Positions 15,401 through 33,958 of a stretch of DNA of 64,000 bases are shown in pieces (positions within the stretch are counted from its first letter, which is position 1; each line of letters opens with the position of its first letter). The notes beneath the pieces are model-generated. The model saw only the letters and a list, made by a program, of their open reading frames with translations, was not told where the DNA came from and made no database searches. The stretch is taken from the NCBI GenBank assembly GCA_949126835.1, contig OX421497.1, forward strand, positions 24,679,612 through 24,743,611, in the 5' to 3' direction. This stretch comes from Anisus vortex. Taxonomy: Eukaryota; Mollusca; Gastropoda; Planorbidae. The position numbers and the translations under genes are program-made.

Positions 15401-15752
15401 GAGAACTGAGGAAATCAATGTAATCTTGAATAAGATTTAGGAGCAACAAGAGAACTGAGGAAATCAATGTAATCTTGAATAAGATTTAGGAGCAACAAGA
15501 GAACTGAGGAAATCAATGTAATCTTGAATAAGATTTAGGAGCAACAAATCTTTACCTAAAGGCACTTGGTGGTCTATTTTCTGGTGCTCGACTCGTGGAG
15601 GATGGAAATAAATGTCTTTGTTCTTCTCTGGGTGTGTTGGGACGCCTTGTATCAAATGTTCTAAGTGAAGATCTTGCAGCATTAACAATCTGAGCACTGG
15701 TCGGGATATTTTCAGGTAGTGCATAAAATGGCTTTTTGGATTTCTTATCCAT
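499..15752 (-). CDS. ARMC2: Armadillo repeat-containing protein 2 (ARMC2), 5' part, 14 coding exons
   Basis: Known role of the family: cytoplasmic armadillo-repeat protein needed for sperm flagellum and motile cilium assembly, linked to radial spoke transport and central-pair stability. Coding exons 5' to 3' on minus: 15556-15752, 14902-14974, 14327-14501, 13417-13602, 13210-13299, 12523-12698, 11919-12021, 11454-11626, 11030-11080, 10492-10637, 9471-9570, 9205-9345, 3225-3329, 499-595. All have AG/GT borders and compatible phases, 1,813 coding bases in all. The start ATG (15750-15752) opens a family-typical N-terminus with TPREEQR and APENRPPSAF near residues 45-65. Exons 6-14 encode armadillo helices, for example LLNVCKLVFKVSRNDKND, DLVVRLCFVIGNLTIKND and VEDVLIK followed by VMRVIANLTINEDVG. 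Human ARMC2 is about 870 residues, so roughly 250 C-terminal residues lie outside. Exon 1 has an acceptor at 15761-15762, so a non-coding 5' exon lies further upstream and was not located. Introns 12 and 13 are mostly minisatellite. Confidence 0.93.
973..3172. repeat. 42-bp minisatellite filling ARMC2 intron 13
   Basis: About 52 head-to-tail copies of a 42-bp unit, with 44-45-bp variants carrying a CACATCCTGG segment. Because 42 is divisible by three and units lack stops, open frames of 767 and 731 codons run through it; these are not genes. A higher-order pattern is visible. The variant AGGTCACTACCTCC followed by CACATCCTGG recurs at about 2121, 2294, 2593 and 2848, so blocks of 4-7 units were themselves copied. 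It occupies most of the 2.6-kb intron and ends about 50 bp from the donor of exon 13. Confidence 0.95.
3512..8254. repeat. 59-bp minisatellite filling ARMC2 intron 12
   Basis: About 80 near-identical copies of a 59-bp unit; some are 55 bp, with GAGACATAG replacing GGAACATACAG. Variation is confined to a few positions (GGAACATA or GAAACATA, CAGAA or TAGAA or CATAA, GGTTC or GGTCC), and variants come in runs, as expected from unequal exchange or replication slippage. It takes up about 4.7 kb of a 5.9-kb intron. Confidence 0.97.
8255..9204. other. AT-rich remainder of ARMC2 intron 12, no gene seen
   Basis: This stretch lies between the 59-bp array and exon 12 on the ARMC2 coding strand. It contains A/T runs and no exon with consistent splice sites. 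An open frame on minus near 8859-9131 resembles no family I recognise. Confidence 0.5.
11600..11808. repeat. Tandem duplication over the acceptor of ARMC2 exon 8
   Basis: A block starting at 11600 and its second copy starting at 11716 share the first part of exon 8, the splice acceptor and about 90 bp of intron. Both contain GCCCTAATGGTCTCTAGAAG. Copies are imperfect (unit about 116 bp). On the ARMC2 strand the working acceptor (11627-11628) is in the 11600 block. The other copy lies upstream, inside intron 7, as a decoy. Confidence 0.8.
12783..12998 (-). mobile_element. tRNA-derived SINE, minus orientation, in ARMC2 intron 5
   Basis: Read on minus it starts with a tRNA-like head: an A-box-like TGGTCTAGTGGTTAGCACAC and a B-box-like GGTCGCGAGTTCTATCCC some 45 bases later, followed by a GC-rich body. 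Base composition is sharply more GC-rich than the flanks. The anticodon arm is expanded, so it is not a functional tRNA gene. The body differs from the other SINE family in this window. Confidence 0.75.
15312..15547. repeat. 49-bp minisatellite next to ARMC2 exon 1 donor
   Basis: About 4.8 copies of a 49-bp unit containing AATCTTGAATAAGATTTAGG. On the ARMC2 strand the first copy begins within about ten bases of the exon 1 donor (15554-15555). Confidence 0.93.
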
Positions 15753-15760
15753 TTGTAAAG

Positions 15761-17488
15761 CTGAAAACAAAAAATTTAAATATATAGAATATATAATTAA
15801 CTATTTGTGGTTAGACTTTCCTTTTATTTAGTTAAAAAGTCTGGGTATTCTCTAAATTTGTAAGTCACATTCTGCTCCAAAAATAGTCATACCAGTAATA
15901 GCAATACTTAGACTAATTTTTGTTTTTAACCGTTCCATAAATTGTAAATAATTTCAGGACTTAAATATTTCCAAAAATGTTTTCAAAAGGTAAAAAAAAT
16001 AATTATAATATTATTTTAGACATATGGACGACGAGTGTACATTTGATACTCAGCTAGGGCCAGGGATTGTCCTACCTTTTCTTTTTATAAAAAGACATAA
16101 CCTACTGTATGAATGAGCGTAGGCTAATATTAAGGAATTGAGGGCTAATGGCTACGCTGAGACTTTTATTTTTATGACTAAGAAAACACTAAAACTAGCA
16201 TAGGCCTTGATAGATCATTTTGTCTTTTTTATCTGCGTTATATAGGCAGTGGGAATAAATATGTATATGTGCATAACGCTTCGCGTTACAGGTAGTGGGA
16301 ATAAATATGTGCATAAAAGCATAATGCTAAGGCTAAGGCCAAGGCTTAGATAAAGGAGCGGTCTCCTCCGTATAACGGTATAAGTATAACTTAGTATAAG
16401 CATAACTATAGACTATACTATAGTGTACTATAGTGTCTATATATAGTATATAGTGTTTGTCTAGAGTCTAGGCTAACTTAAAACGCCTAGGCTATACTTT
16501 TTATTTTATTCCGAACTCTCCGATTTAGTAGCTTTGTTAATGAATATTTGAAACTTTGAAAAAAAAATCAAACATAGTTCAATACATTACTTGTAACTAA
16601 GGTTCTGGAGAAGATGTTAATGTTATATCAAGACTCGAGAGTACTCAAGACCAATGAATTGCTTCATCAGCCGATATCTCGATATAAAAATGTAGGCCGA
16701 TTGATTGCTGGCGACCTAACAATTACATTAATGTCTTGAGAGATCTTCCATATTCATTTATTTGTTCTTAATAACGCTTCCTATGACAAAACTACGTTTT
16801 CTAACAATACATCCTTGGACATCAATACATTTCATTAACAGTAAAAATGAAAATGTAAACAAAAATCTCCAGTCAGACAAAATGCCATATACACGGATGT
16901 ATTAACGGCGCATGTGTAAACATATTTCCTTTTTGTTTTATTATTATGAGGGCTAGTGATATACTAAAATTAGCCAAGTTTTGCCTCCTGTGTTTTTTTC
17001 GTTCACTTGTTTGCATTAGTGGATAGAAGTGTAGAAGCAAGATCAGTGGTAGAAGCCTACGAAAAAACTACGATGAATAGGGGGCCTATACTATTAGCTC
17101 ACTGGTTTAGACCCAATACACAAGATAAACAAATTCAAGGCAATCAGGGTGGGACATCAAAAGCCAAGAACCAACTCTTTTCCCTGAATATTTTTTGTTT
17201 GTTCCTATCTTTTTACTTGTCGTATGTCATATGTCGTATGTCTTATTCTTATTGAATAAGTTATTCGTGTCCTTGTATTGTTATCTGTTACTTTGTTTGT
17301 GTTTTTAACATGATTTTTAAAAAAATATTTTTTTAATTGCTATTCATAAAATCCAGTTAATTAAAATGTGTTTGGGTAATTATTCACGAGTTTTACAACT
17401 TCAAGTGCAGAAGCTTTTTTTGCTTTTTTTTTTACTCCGAATCTATGTGGAAACCAAGTGGCTTCATAGATCACGGAACTATATATAC
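15761..17488. promoter_or_regulatory. Head-to-head spacer of ARMC2 and NSUN4, likely promoter region
   Basis: The ARMC2 start codon on minus and the NSUN4 start on plus face away from each other across 1.7 kb. The ARMC2 5' UTR exon and both transcription starts should lie here, but I could not place a core promoter element. A long run of TATA/CTATAG-rich sequence lies at 16370-16460. An open frame of 82 codons at 17007-17255 was not recognised. Confidence 0.45.
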
Positions 17489-24803
<7,315 letters not shown>

Positions 24804-25385
24804 ATTTCACTAACAATAACATGTTTTTTGTTCAGTTTTTATTTTTTTAATGAAACAGTAACAGTTTTAGAATTATTTTATTTTAAAGTAAATTTGACAT
24901 GTATGATAATTATTTAGAGTCAGTATTTGAGATTTAAGTTTTAATATTTAGAACTAGATTTTATAACAAAAAAAACTTGTATACATATTATCTAGGCTTA
25001 CTGTATCTATTCTATGATTACCCTGGAACCAGGGTAGCCTACTGTAATTTAAATTACTATACTTATTACATATTAAGACAATAGTCAATTCTCAATAGGC
25101 TTGTGTTGTGTTTAAATTATAAAAAGACTACCACAATTAGGCTACCGGGTACTTAACTTGTGGTAGAGTATTATTAATAACCTTAGCCTAATGGCTTGGG
25201 GATAACTTATATCCTATCCTAAACTAGGACCTAGTTTATTAGAAAAAAAAGGTAAAATTGCTACGATTTATATTGTTACTAATTAGAAATTGATGCAATG
25301 TAGACGTATGTGTCGAGAATTCTACTCAAACAAAACTTCATAACTATCTAAATTTACATTTATTTTATTTATTAATAAGATGAGT
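24804..25385. other. NSUN4 3' flank, no gene seen
   Basis: AT-rich sequence after the NSUN4 stop codon, probably 3' UTR at its beginning. I see no exon, repeat array or element end here. Confidence 0.5.
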
Positions 25386-26780
25386 TTAACATAAACGCTG
25401 TAAGCCTAGATATACTTATGTATCTTCTTCTTCCGTCTTTTCGTCCTCGAATTCCCTGGTATCTGCTTCCACATCTCTGCACCAAGTGTTCCTTGGCCGG
25501 CCTCTTTTTCGTTTTCCCTGAGGGTTCCAGTTCAGGGCATGCCTTGTTGTGCTGGAAGGAGATTTTCAGAGTGTGTGGCCAATCCATCGCCATTGTCTCT
25601 GGAGGATCTCTTGTTCTACTGGTTTCTGCTTTGTCCACTGCCACAGCTGAAGGTTGCTGATCCTGTCCGGCCAATGAATCCCAAGAATCCTTCTTAAACA
25701 GTTATTAATAAAGGACTGGAGTTTCTTTATATTTGCGGCTGTGGTTCTCCAGGTTTCAGCTCCATAGAGCAGCACAGGTTTCACCATGGTGTTGAAGATC
25801 CTGATCTTTAGGTTGTTTTTCAGGAGTCAGGAGACCCAGACAATCCTGAGTTGTTGGAAGGGCGTTCGTGCCTTTCCAACCCTTGTTTTTACACAATGCT
25901 GCCAAGATAGACAAAACTCTCAACCTCTTCTAGTGCTTCCTCTTCCAGCATAATTGGTGCATTACTGGTGGCATTGACCTTGAGGACCTTACTCTTCCCT
26001 TTGTGTATATATTAAGACCAATACGTGCAGAAGTGGCTGCAGCATTGCTGGTTTTCTCCTGCATCTGTTGTTGGGTATGAGAGAGAAGGACAAGATCACC
26101 AGCATAGACAAACCCTAATCTTCACCAGGATTCGAACCCAGGACCTTCTAGGTCCTACGCCAGCCGAACGGGCTGCCGCTCATTAAATGTCCTTAGTCTT
26201 TATCAATTGATGTTTCCAGTCTCGCTCAAAGCTGTAATCTTCTCTTGCATATCTTGTAGTCTGTGGGACGGTAGGCTATGGCCAAATAATCTGCAAACTT
26301 CAAGTCTTCTATTTTTTGCAAAAGGGATTATTTTTCCGGAGTTTGCATCAACGTCGTTTGTGACCAATTCTATCACTAGAAGGTACAGGAGTGGTTAAAG
26401 GCGACAGCCTTGTTTGACTCCAGATGTAACATGAAATTTATCTTACAGTCTAACGTTATTTACTACTTGGTAGGTAAAGTTATCAGAGATTTTTTATGAA
26501 GGATATTATTTTGTTTAGTATTCTAAAGAACCTCGTGATTAACTATCTAGTTGTTTTTTTTAATTAATGCTATCAAATGCCTTTTTAAAAGTCCACAGAT
26601 GTAACATAGAGTGGAAATTGTTATTCGATTGTTTGTTGTATAATGATCCTGAATGTTGCTATCGGGTCAATGCATGATCTTCCTCTTCTGAACCCGGTCT
26701 GTTATTTTCTTAGGTGGGCGTCGCATGCTTCTCAAGCAGTTTGACTAAGCACTAATCTTTGACAATCATTGCAACATGAT
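25386..26780 (-). mobile_element. Degenerate LINE (reverse transcriptase part), minus orientation
   Basis: On minus, broken frames contain reverse transcriptase landmarks. A block before 26580 reads like FRRGRSCID followed by F.KAFDSI. Nearer the 3' end come [28 protein letters not shown] and [11 protein letters not shown], typical of the C-terminal part of RTE/CR1-like LINE proteins. Stops and frameshifts separate the blocks, so it is a dead copy. A SINE is inserted at 26105-26185. Clade assignment is uncertain. Confidence 0.8.
26105..26185 (-). mobile_element. tRNA-like SINE head inside the LINE remnant
   Basis: On minus it reads GCCCGTTCGGCTGG as a degraded A box, then GGTCCTGGGTTCGAATCCTG with a perfect B-box core. 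It is related to the heads at 22445 and 59735. The body is short or missing. Confidence 0.65.
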
Positions 26781-27056
26781 ACCATCAGTTGTGTTACATA
26801 GGCTAATAATTATTCAAATCGACGTTTATGATTTTCGAACTACGCTTCGAATGCAGTTGGAATTTCGACTGCTTTGGTTGTATCAAAAAGAGTTAACATG
26901 CAACACAATTCTTTTTTTTAAATTATGATTTTTCTTCATAAAATATTGCTACGCAATAGCTAGGCGTGCCAAGTCATTCATGCCACCGAGCGGCACTAAT
27001 TAATGGCCTTTAGCTTGATTAAATCCTGTCTTTTGTTTAGCTGTTAAGTCGTAATA

Positions 27057-27672
27057 GGGTTACCATAAGTGCTCAGATGAAAAAGAGGACACATAAAATG
27101 TTCATCTAATCCGGTTAACAGCCCGTAGACGGTTTCTAGGATTATGCCAATTTTAAGTGTTGTACAAATAAAAGTAAAGTTAAGCTACATAAAATAATCA
27201 TCTTACTGTTAATGGTTTCAAATTCAATTTTAAACTTTATTGAGTAGGTTTCAGTGCACATTACATTACATTACACTAATTACACTGATTGTACACAGAA
27301 ACAAAACAGTGACCAACTTACAAAACAATAGTGACAGTATCTCATTCTGAGTCATTATCATCAGAATCGTCAGGGCGCGCATTAAGTTCACGGACCAGAA
27401 TAATAATAATAATGTTATAATACTACTATTTTGTAATCTCTGTTCCGTGAATAATGAAGTAGGCTAAACGTGCGTGCCAGCAATATTTAGCTCAATGGTA
27501 AGGTTAGGCTACTAATGCATTATAGTAGGAAGAGAAAAGTAAATAAGAATGTATCGATCAATCGGAAACGGACGGGCAAAAACCCGGACAAAAGCCATAT
27601 TTCTGGAAAGCCGCCCGGACGCGGCCTTAAAAAGAGGATATGTCCGGGGGGGAACCCGGGTGCATGGTAACC
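27057..27672. mobile_element. Non-autonomous TIR element, about 616 bp
   Basis: It begins GGGTTACCAT and ends ATGGTAACC; AAAGAGGACA near the left end is mirrored by AAAAAGAGGATATGTCCGGG before the right end. The same 11-base string TTAAGTCGTAA stands on both sides (27044-27054 and 27673-27683), consistent with a target duplication. No transposase frame. Confidence 0.6.
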
Positions 27673-28238
27673 TTAAGTCGTAAGTCGTCAGCCAAATAAG
27701 TGATGCGCGTGGGTCTATCAATTGAGCTTCCAAAAGGAGGTGTTTTCTTGAATTCAATAGAAAATTATTTTTTTTTTAATTTGGAAAATCACTTGAAAAA
27801 ATTTCAATACTATTGAAAACATTTCTCACATAGATCTATACTTTAACATTTTATAATATTTTAAGTCTAAGATTTTTTAATACATGCGCTGTCATTTGCA
27901 AAACCTAGCTCATCATCATTGGCTCCATAGTCTCGAAAGACGAATAGATTTGCGCTCCTGTGATTTGGCCAGCCCTGCAAAATTGACTGTGTCGGTGGAG
28001 ACCTATCCTTGAGAGACAGGCTCTGTCGCATCTACCTAGCAAATGCAAGATAAATAACGAAATTGATATGTAGATTTATTGTTTTAACAGAGTTGAAACA
28101 TATTTTAAAACTCTGATACAAATACAAGTCCATACGCCAAATTTGGGCTCAAATTAGTTTTTTTAAATGTGAATTATACGAAAAAAATGTTTTAGTAAGA
28201 CCCAAGTTTTTGTTTATAATTTATAAGTAGGCCTATAT

Positions 28239-28718
28239 GCTTTATTTTAAGTTGCAATTTCTGTCTGTCTGCAATCATGCGTCGTGGGAGCAAAACTTTG
28301 CTTCGATTTTTCGACCACTTCCCGTGGTCCGATCGAGCTGAAATTTGGACAGCAGGTTTGGGGCGCCTAACAATACATCCTATCAAATTTTCAGTTAAAA
28401 CGACTTAATAATACTACACTTATGAGAATATTCATTTCTTAAAAGGAATGTATAAGAAATATTTTGATTTCACGTTAAAAATGCCTGTGCAACTTTTTAT
28501 AGTTTTTCGGCGCAAAGCTAGAAAAAAAAATTATGCGCTAAGATTATTTTTAGAACAATTCATACGGAGTAAGGAGATATTTTTGAGATTTGCGACACAG
28601 ATATTTTTCTGTACGTTTCATTTCCAGTAGTCAATCAATTATTTAATTACATGATGGTAAACTTAGTTTGCAAATAAAGGGAGTATAATAAAAACTTCGT
28701 TTTTATGGTTTTCTTGTT
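28239..28718 (+). mobile_element. Helentron-associated-like element, copy A (5' end slightly lost)
   Basis: Nearly identical to the adjacent copy B. The 3' end has a subterminal AAATAAAGGGAGT, the inverse of the family's start ACTCCCTTTATTT, then a short hairpin AAAAACTTCGTTTTT and the end TTCTTGTT. The first six bases of the start are missing. Subterminal inverted repeats plus a 3' hairpin match the known plan of Helentron-associated elements; the assignment is inference. Confidence 0.65.
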
Positions 28719-29198
28719 ACTCCCTTTATTTTAAGTTGCATTTTCTGTCTGTCTGCAATCGTCGTGGGAGCAAAACTTTGCTTCGATTTTTCGACCACTT
28801 CCCGTGGTCCGATCGAGCTGAAATTTGGACAGCAGATTTGGGGCGCCTAACAATACATCCTTTCAATTTTTCAGTTAAAACGACGTAATAATACTACACT
28901 TATGACAATATTCATTTCTTAAAAGGAAAGTATAAGAAATATTTTGATTTCGCGTTAAAAATGCCTGAGCAACTTTTTATACTTTTTCGGCGCAAAGCTA
29001 GAAAAAAAAAATTATGCGCTAAGATTATTTTTAGAACAATTCATACTGAGTAAGGAGATATTTTTGAGATTTGGACACAGATATTTTTCTGTACGTTTCA
29101 TTTCCAGTAGTCAATCAATTATTTAATTACATGATGGTAAACTTAGTTTGCAAATAAAGGGAGTATAATAAAAACTTCGTTTTTATGGTTTTCTTGTT
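28719..29198 (+). mobile_element. Helentron-associated-like element, copy B
   Basis: It follows copy A without a spacer, head to tail. Full ends: ACTCCCTTTATTTTAAG at the start; AAATAAAGGGAGT, hairpin AAAAACTTCGTTTTT and TTCTTGTT at the end. The body carries CCACTTCCCGTGGTCCGATC, also found in copy A and at 41456-41929. Confidence 0.7.
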
Positions 29199-29885
29199 AA
29201 GAGAAAGCAAAATTGATTCTAAGTATGGGTGTTTAAGAAATACCTGGCGACGCGACCATGAGGCAGACACCGAAAAGATGGGGTAAAGCTGGACCCAATT
29301 AGAGAGAATGGCTCAGGACAGAGGACTCTGGACTCTGGAGATCTGTGATTATAAATTATCTGTGGTTGGCGGCCCAGTGAAATCAGCACACCCACAAATC
29401 TTTCTTCGCGCCATAAATTGTAACTACTCTCTGAACGTGTTTCCAGTGACGTCAAAAATATGTTGCTACAACAATTAGCGCCATTTATAGCACTACTTTA
29501 CCAATAGACTCTACATTTAGATATCTAAATTCCTTGGCTTGTTGTAGACATTACTTTATAATCATATCAATATAAAACTTTGCCTAAAGGTTTGTAACGA
29601 AATCGTTCAAAACATTTTATAATGGGAGCTAGGCTTGCTTTATGTGACCAACTGTTAATTTAAAGACCAACTGAAGAGCTTTTTATAAAAATTGAGTTAA
29701 CAGTTGATTTAGACAGTAAATAGTATAAAAATATATTGCTGAAAGTTTGAGATTTCAAAAAAAGGTCTTTGTATTTTAAAAATGTAATTTAAAGGGGTCC
29801 GAAGCGACGAGATTTGGAATAGCTCATTTACGCATTTCATTCAGCCTAAACCGGAAGTGACGTTAAGTAAAGGCGTAAACAAAGT

Positions 29886-31412
29886 ATGGCTACGTTAAAT
29901 CCCTACTCTTATGATCCCCAACATAATTCAAGTTCAAGTGAACATAGCGAATCCGAAGACAGCTGTGTAACAATTTTAAACGATACAGAAGATGTATTGG
30001 AGGAGTAAGAGCTGGAAAATAACCTATGGTAATTATTTTGTGTCGTATAAATATATAATTTACTTAAGATCCTAGCCACATCACCCAGCCTTTACAATTT
30101 ACTTAGTCGACTTAGAGTCTTAGACTTAGGGCCTAGACTCTAGATATAATAATAATAGAAAAAGTTATAATTTACTACAGTAGGCCTACTATCAGTATCA
30201 TATCTTATTCATTACAGATGTTCCTTCTATATAGGCTAATCCTATATTTTATATAGGCTCTATATAATTATATGAAACACCCTTAGGCCTACGGGTAAAT
30301 GCCAATAATGGAATAAATTTTACTGCCATAGGCCTACCTTATAAAAGTTACTTCCTAATATTAATATGTCTTTAATCATGAATTAGTTTTTCTGTCTGAG
30401 ATGGGCTATGGTAGGTAGTATAAGCAAAGAATCAAAGATGTAGGCTATGGCTTAGGTTTTTGGCGCTATAAGACTAAGTATAATAAAAATCCTACGCCCC
30501 CCCCCCCTTTTACTTACTTTTTTAAAGCATTAATATTAATAAGGTTATGTCTCCCAATGTTATTACTATTTATTATGACTCATAATAAATTGTGCTCATA
30601 ATATGAGCATAATTAACTTTTGTACATACCCGGTACATTAGTAAAGATTAATTTTATTAATTATATTTATATAATATACCGTAATAATATCTCATCATCA
30701 ATTTAAATTTAATATACCAGTATCGGTACTTAAAGGCATTTTTTTTTGTGAACAGGTGTGCATGTTTAAATTGTCGAATACCAGCGGCCAAGGCAGAACG
30801 AAAATGCTGCCATGATGAAGAGCTAATCATCCAGAAGTGACCAAAGTAAGCTGCATTACAGACCACCCTGACTTTAATGCTGCATTCTTGAACATTACAG
30901 TTCTAGAGATAGCATTCCTTCAACCTATTGACTAAGTATTGACCAGATCCGAGGGACATACACAGGTATTTAAGCCTGAATATAAGGCCTATTGCTTTAA
31001 ATTTTCTAAAACTTTGCAGCCTGGATATTAAAAAAAATTAAAATAAGGTGCATAGTCTTAACCTCATTCAATATTTGAAAAAAACAAATGCTATTGTTTA
31101 TTGTAATATTTTAATTACAAATTTTAAGATAAAAAAACAAACAAGCACAATGACAGGTACTAATTCAAAGTATTGTTAATTATTTGTAAAAAAAAGAAAA
31201 CATATTTAACAATAAGTAATAAGTATTGTTACATTTTTCAGAAAATACAGATATGTGGCATACAAACTGTTTGCCAGATGGATATGGCAAGGACTAGACA
31301 GAAGAACAAGACTGGTACTACCCGCCTGTGTGGTTAAAAAAATAAGAAAAAATTTCCAAGCAAAGTGTACACTGGGTTTAAATTTAAATATCCTCGACGT
31401 TTAAGAATTTAA
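29886..31412 (+). pseudogene. P2X7-receptor-like ballast (Zn-binding Cys-rich) domain gene, broken
   Basis: Three exon-like parts: 29886-30028, 30756 to about 30966, and 31242-31412, with usable splice sites. Part 1 opens with MATLNPYSYDPQ and a Ser/Glu-rich stretch. Part 2 has the Cys-rich WCACLNC...ERKCCHDE and then SCITDHPDFNAAFLN. Part 3 has YRYVAYKLFARWIWQG, LVLPACVVKKIR and, one frame over, FPSKVYTGFKFKYP. Order and spacing match the cytoplasmic ballast domain of P2X7, which in many invertebrates occurs without the ion channel; no channel segments are present here. Lesions: a TAA at 30006-30008, frame changes within part 2, and a frame change in the A-run near 31345. An AATAAA overlaps the end. 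It lies inside the TTAA-flanked element. Confidence 0.7.
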
Positions 31413-31922
31413 ATAAATGCAATTTATTTTCAAGCCAAGTTTCATTTCTTATATTTTTAAAATTACTATCTTTGCATGTAAATACACTACCCATTTTCAT
31501 TAGATAAATGATGTTAATAAACATTTAAAAATAATTGTTGTGCTTTATGCATAACTTTAAATACAAAATTGTAATGTAATTGTAAGTTTAATGTATTTTT
31601 TAGTATTACTCAATGCAATAGTCAAAAACAACTATATCATTACCATCATCATAAAGTTAAAGCCAATCCCTTGTGTAAAAATACAAAGGTTTTTAAAATG
31701 TGACATATTTGCCATCAAGCTTAAGAAACATTTTAGAAACAAATTATTACATTAAACTATGAAATAGAATATAGGAAATCATTATCAAAATCTATTTTTT
31801 TAAAAGCTATGATAAATGACATTAATAAGTTATCTGTAAGTTAAAAATACTTTAATCAGAATAATTCAAGTCACAAGAGTTGTGTGAAGGAATTTTCTAA
31901 ACTTAAAAAGCTATGATTAAAA

Positions 31923-33958
31923 TCAGTAGCAATTTTCTGTCTTTGTGGATTTCAAGCTGTTCCCATTGGCTTTGTGAGGTGGTATGTTAACTGAAGTAAT
32001 TCCACTTTTCTTGCATCGTTTCTTACTTGTTTCCTATGACAAATTAAGAAGTATAATCATGAGTTCATAAATTTCCAAATGATTTAGATCAAACAGATAA
32101 TTAACAATATAGCCAGTTTTAAAATAATTTAAATTTACATTTTACTCATACAAAAAGGGCAAACATAAAATGAATTACCGGTATGTAGGGAAATTCAATA
32201 CTATTTTGTCTTAGCAAGAAAAAATATATGCCTACCTTTAACACCAAAGGCCCAGGTATCAATGTATCATTCTTCTCACCATCATTGGCAGGGTTCACAC
32301 ACTCCTCATCAACTTGAGAATTCTAAACAATATATTTTAAAAAATCATTTCTACACCTTCTACAAACTTCAAAATTTGTTACATTATTAATTATTATTCA
32401 TTATATATTTAAATATGTTTAAATATATTCCCTTCTTTTCAATACCAGTACTATATATTAAACCTTTTTATTTTAAAGTGCATCAGCTTTATAATTAAAA
32501 CACCTTAACGTATCAATAATTTAACTGAAATGATTTGCAGTTGATGTAAATTACCATAATTTCAGGCGCATTGTTATGTATGGCAGTAATGTCCTTAAAA
32601 GAGAGACGTGAACCTATTTCTGTTAAAACCTGAAATTTAAAAAACAATATGATTATATTATTATAGTATTATAGGCCAAAAGAAAAATGATGTCCTAACT
32701 TCTCACTATCATTGCAATGATTAATATATTTCTCAATATAAGCCATTATATGCCTTCTATGTAGGGGTTCGGAACTCTTCATAGACAACAAAAAATGAAA
32801 CCATATCTCTATGTGCCCTCATACACACAATTTCTAGATGATAAATTTTTTTAATCCAATAGTCCATACTTCTACAACCGACTCCAAAGTTTATTTAAGT
32901 ATTATACATTTAACATTTAAAAAAATGTTCACTTAGTCATGATTAGGCCTACATATATATATATTATAATTAAATTGATTTTGTATTATCATCGTTATTT
33001 GTAGTTGATGTTACTACATACCACTTTAGTTTCAGAAGCATTGCTTTGTACAGCAGTATTAATAATATGTGCAATTGGCCGCCTTGAATCCAAGGTTCGG
33101 GAAAAATCAATTTCTGATAAAACCTGAAATTAAATTTTAGTGTTGTATATAAAAAAAAGCTTGAATTATTAATCATTGAACATTTTAAAACACTACTACC
33201 ACCCAACAGGCACGCAAGTACCATTCACATCCAAGCTTTTTCACTATTGGCTATTGATATAATGTGGTGTAGGGCCTACCTACTGGAAAGCAAGAATGCA
33301 TTTAATAATAAAATATATAGGCCTATATTATAATAAAAAATTAAATGTATTTTCCATTAACATCATTTATTGTTGATTTTAGCATACCATTTTAGTAACC
33401 GAGGCTTTGCTTGGTACAGCAGCGTTAATACATGCAGTGGCAGACTTGAGTTTGAGCCTGAGGCGCCAGAAAAATCCATTTCTGATAAAACCTGAAATTA
33501 AATTTTAGTTTAATAAATCTAATATAATATAATTGGGCTATTAGTTAAAATTTCTCCAATTTTTATACTATAATAATTATAATAACATGGCCTAACTTGA
33601 TTTTTTTTTTAAACTAGGCCTAACGTTTAATAATAAATTCTCAATACTAGGCTTACTGTCACTGTGTAGGAGTGTAGTCTAGTACTAATCATAATTTTTA
33701 AAAAATACTACCAGTAGGCCTACAAATAAATAAAATAGCCTATGTTTAAAGTTTAATATTTTAAAGTAGTAGGCTTAGGCCTAATTATAAGTAGTAGGCT
33801 ACAAGTAAGTACAAGTTACAAGTAATAATAACTAGTTAGCCTAGTTAGTAATAAGCTATAAAACTTATTTAACTTAATAAAAGTCCTAGGCCTAATCAAA
33901 TACTAATCTTAAAACTAATAGATAGTAGGCCTATATTTTTTTATTTTAAAAACTTACC
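31923..33958 (-). CDS. Unknown multi-exon gene with a repeated exon, inside the TTAA-flanked element
   Basis: Not recognised. Exons on minus: unclear first part ending at 33958 (reads ENRAFKFKLK), then 33388-33491, 33022-33123, 32555-32629, 32236-32322 and 31923-32033. The last four are all phase 0 and open, ending in a stop at 31923-31925. They give about 124 residues: polar, with a basic KKRCKK patch near the C-terminus. Exons 33388, 33022 and 32555 are diverged copies of one exon. They start VLSEMDFS, VLSEIDFS and VLTEIGSR, and share flanking intron sequence (AAAACCTGAAATT). The 33388 copy is 104 bp and shifts frame relative to its sister of 102 bp. No convincing start codon was found, and an in-frame stop lies upstream of ENRAF, so it may be decayed at its 5' end. 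Confidence 0.45.

Noticed and set aside
17007..17255. 82-codon frame in the ARMC2-NSUN4 spacer
   Set aside because: Not similar to any family I recognise, ends in a hydrophobic low-complexity stretch, and no splice link to NSUN4 exon 1 in a matching frame was needed.
25372..25787. Protein-coding genes on both strands
   Set aside because: These are fragments of a dead LINE; the landmarks are split between frames.
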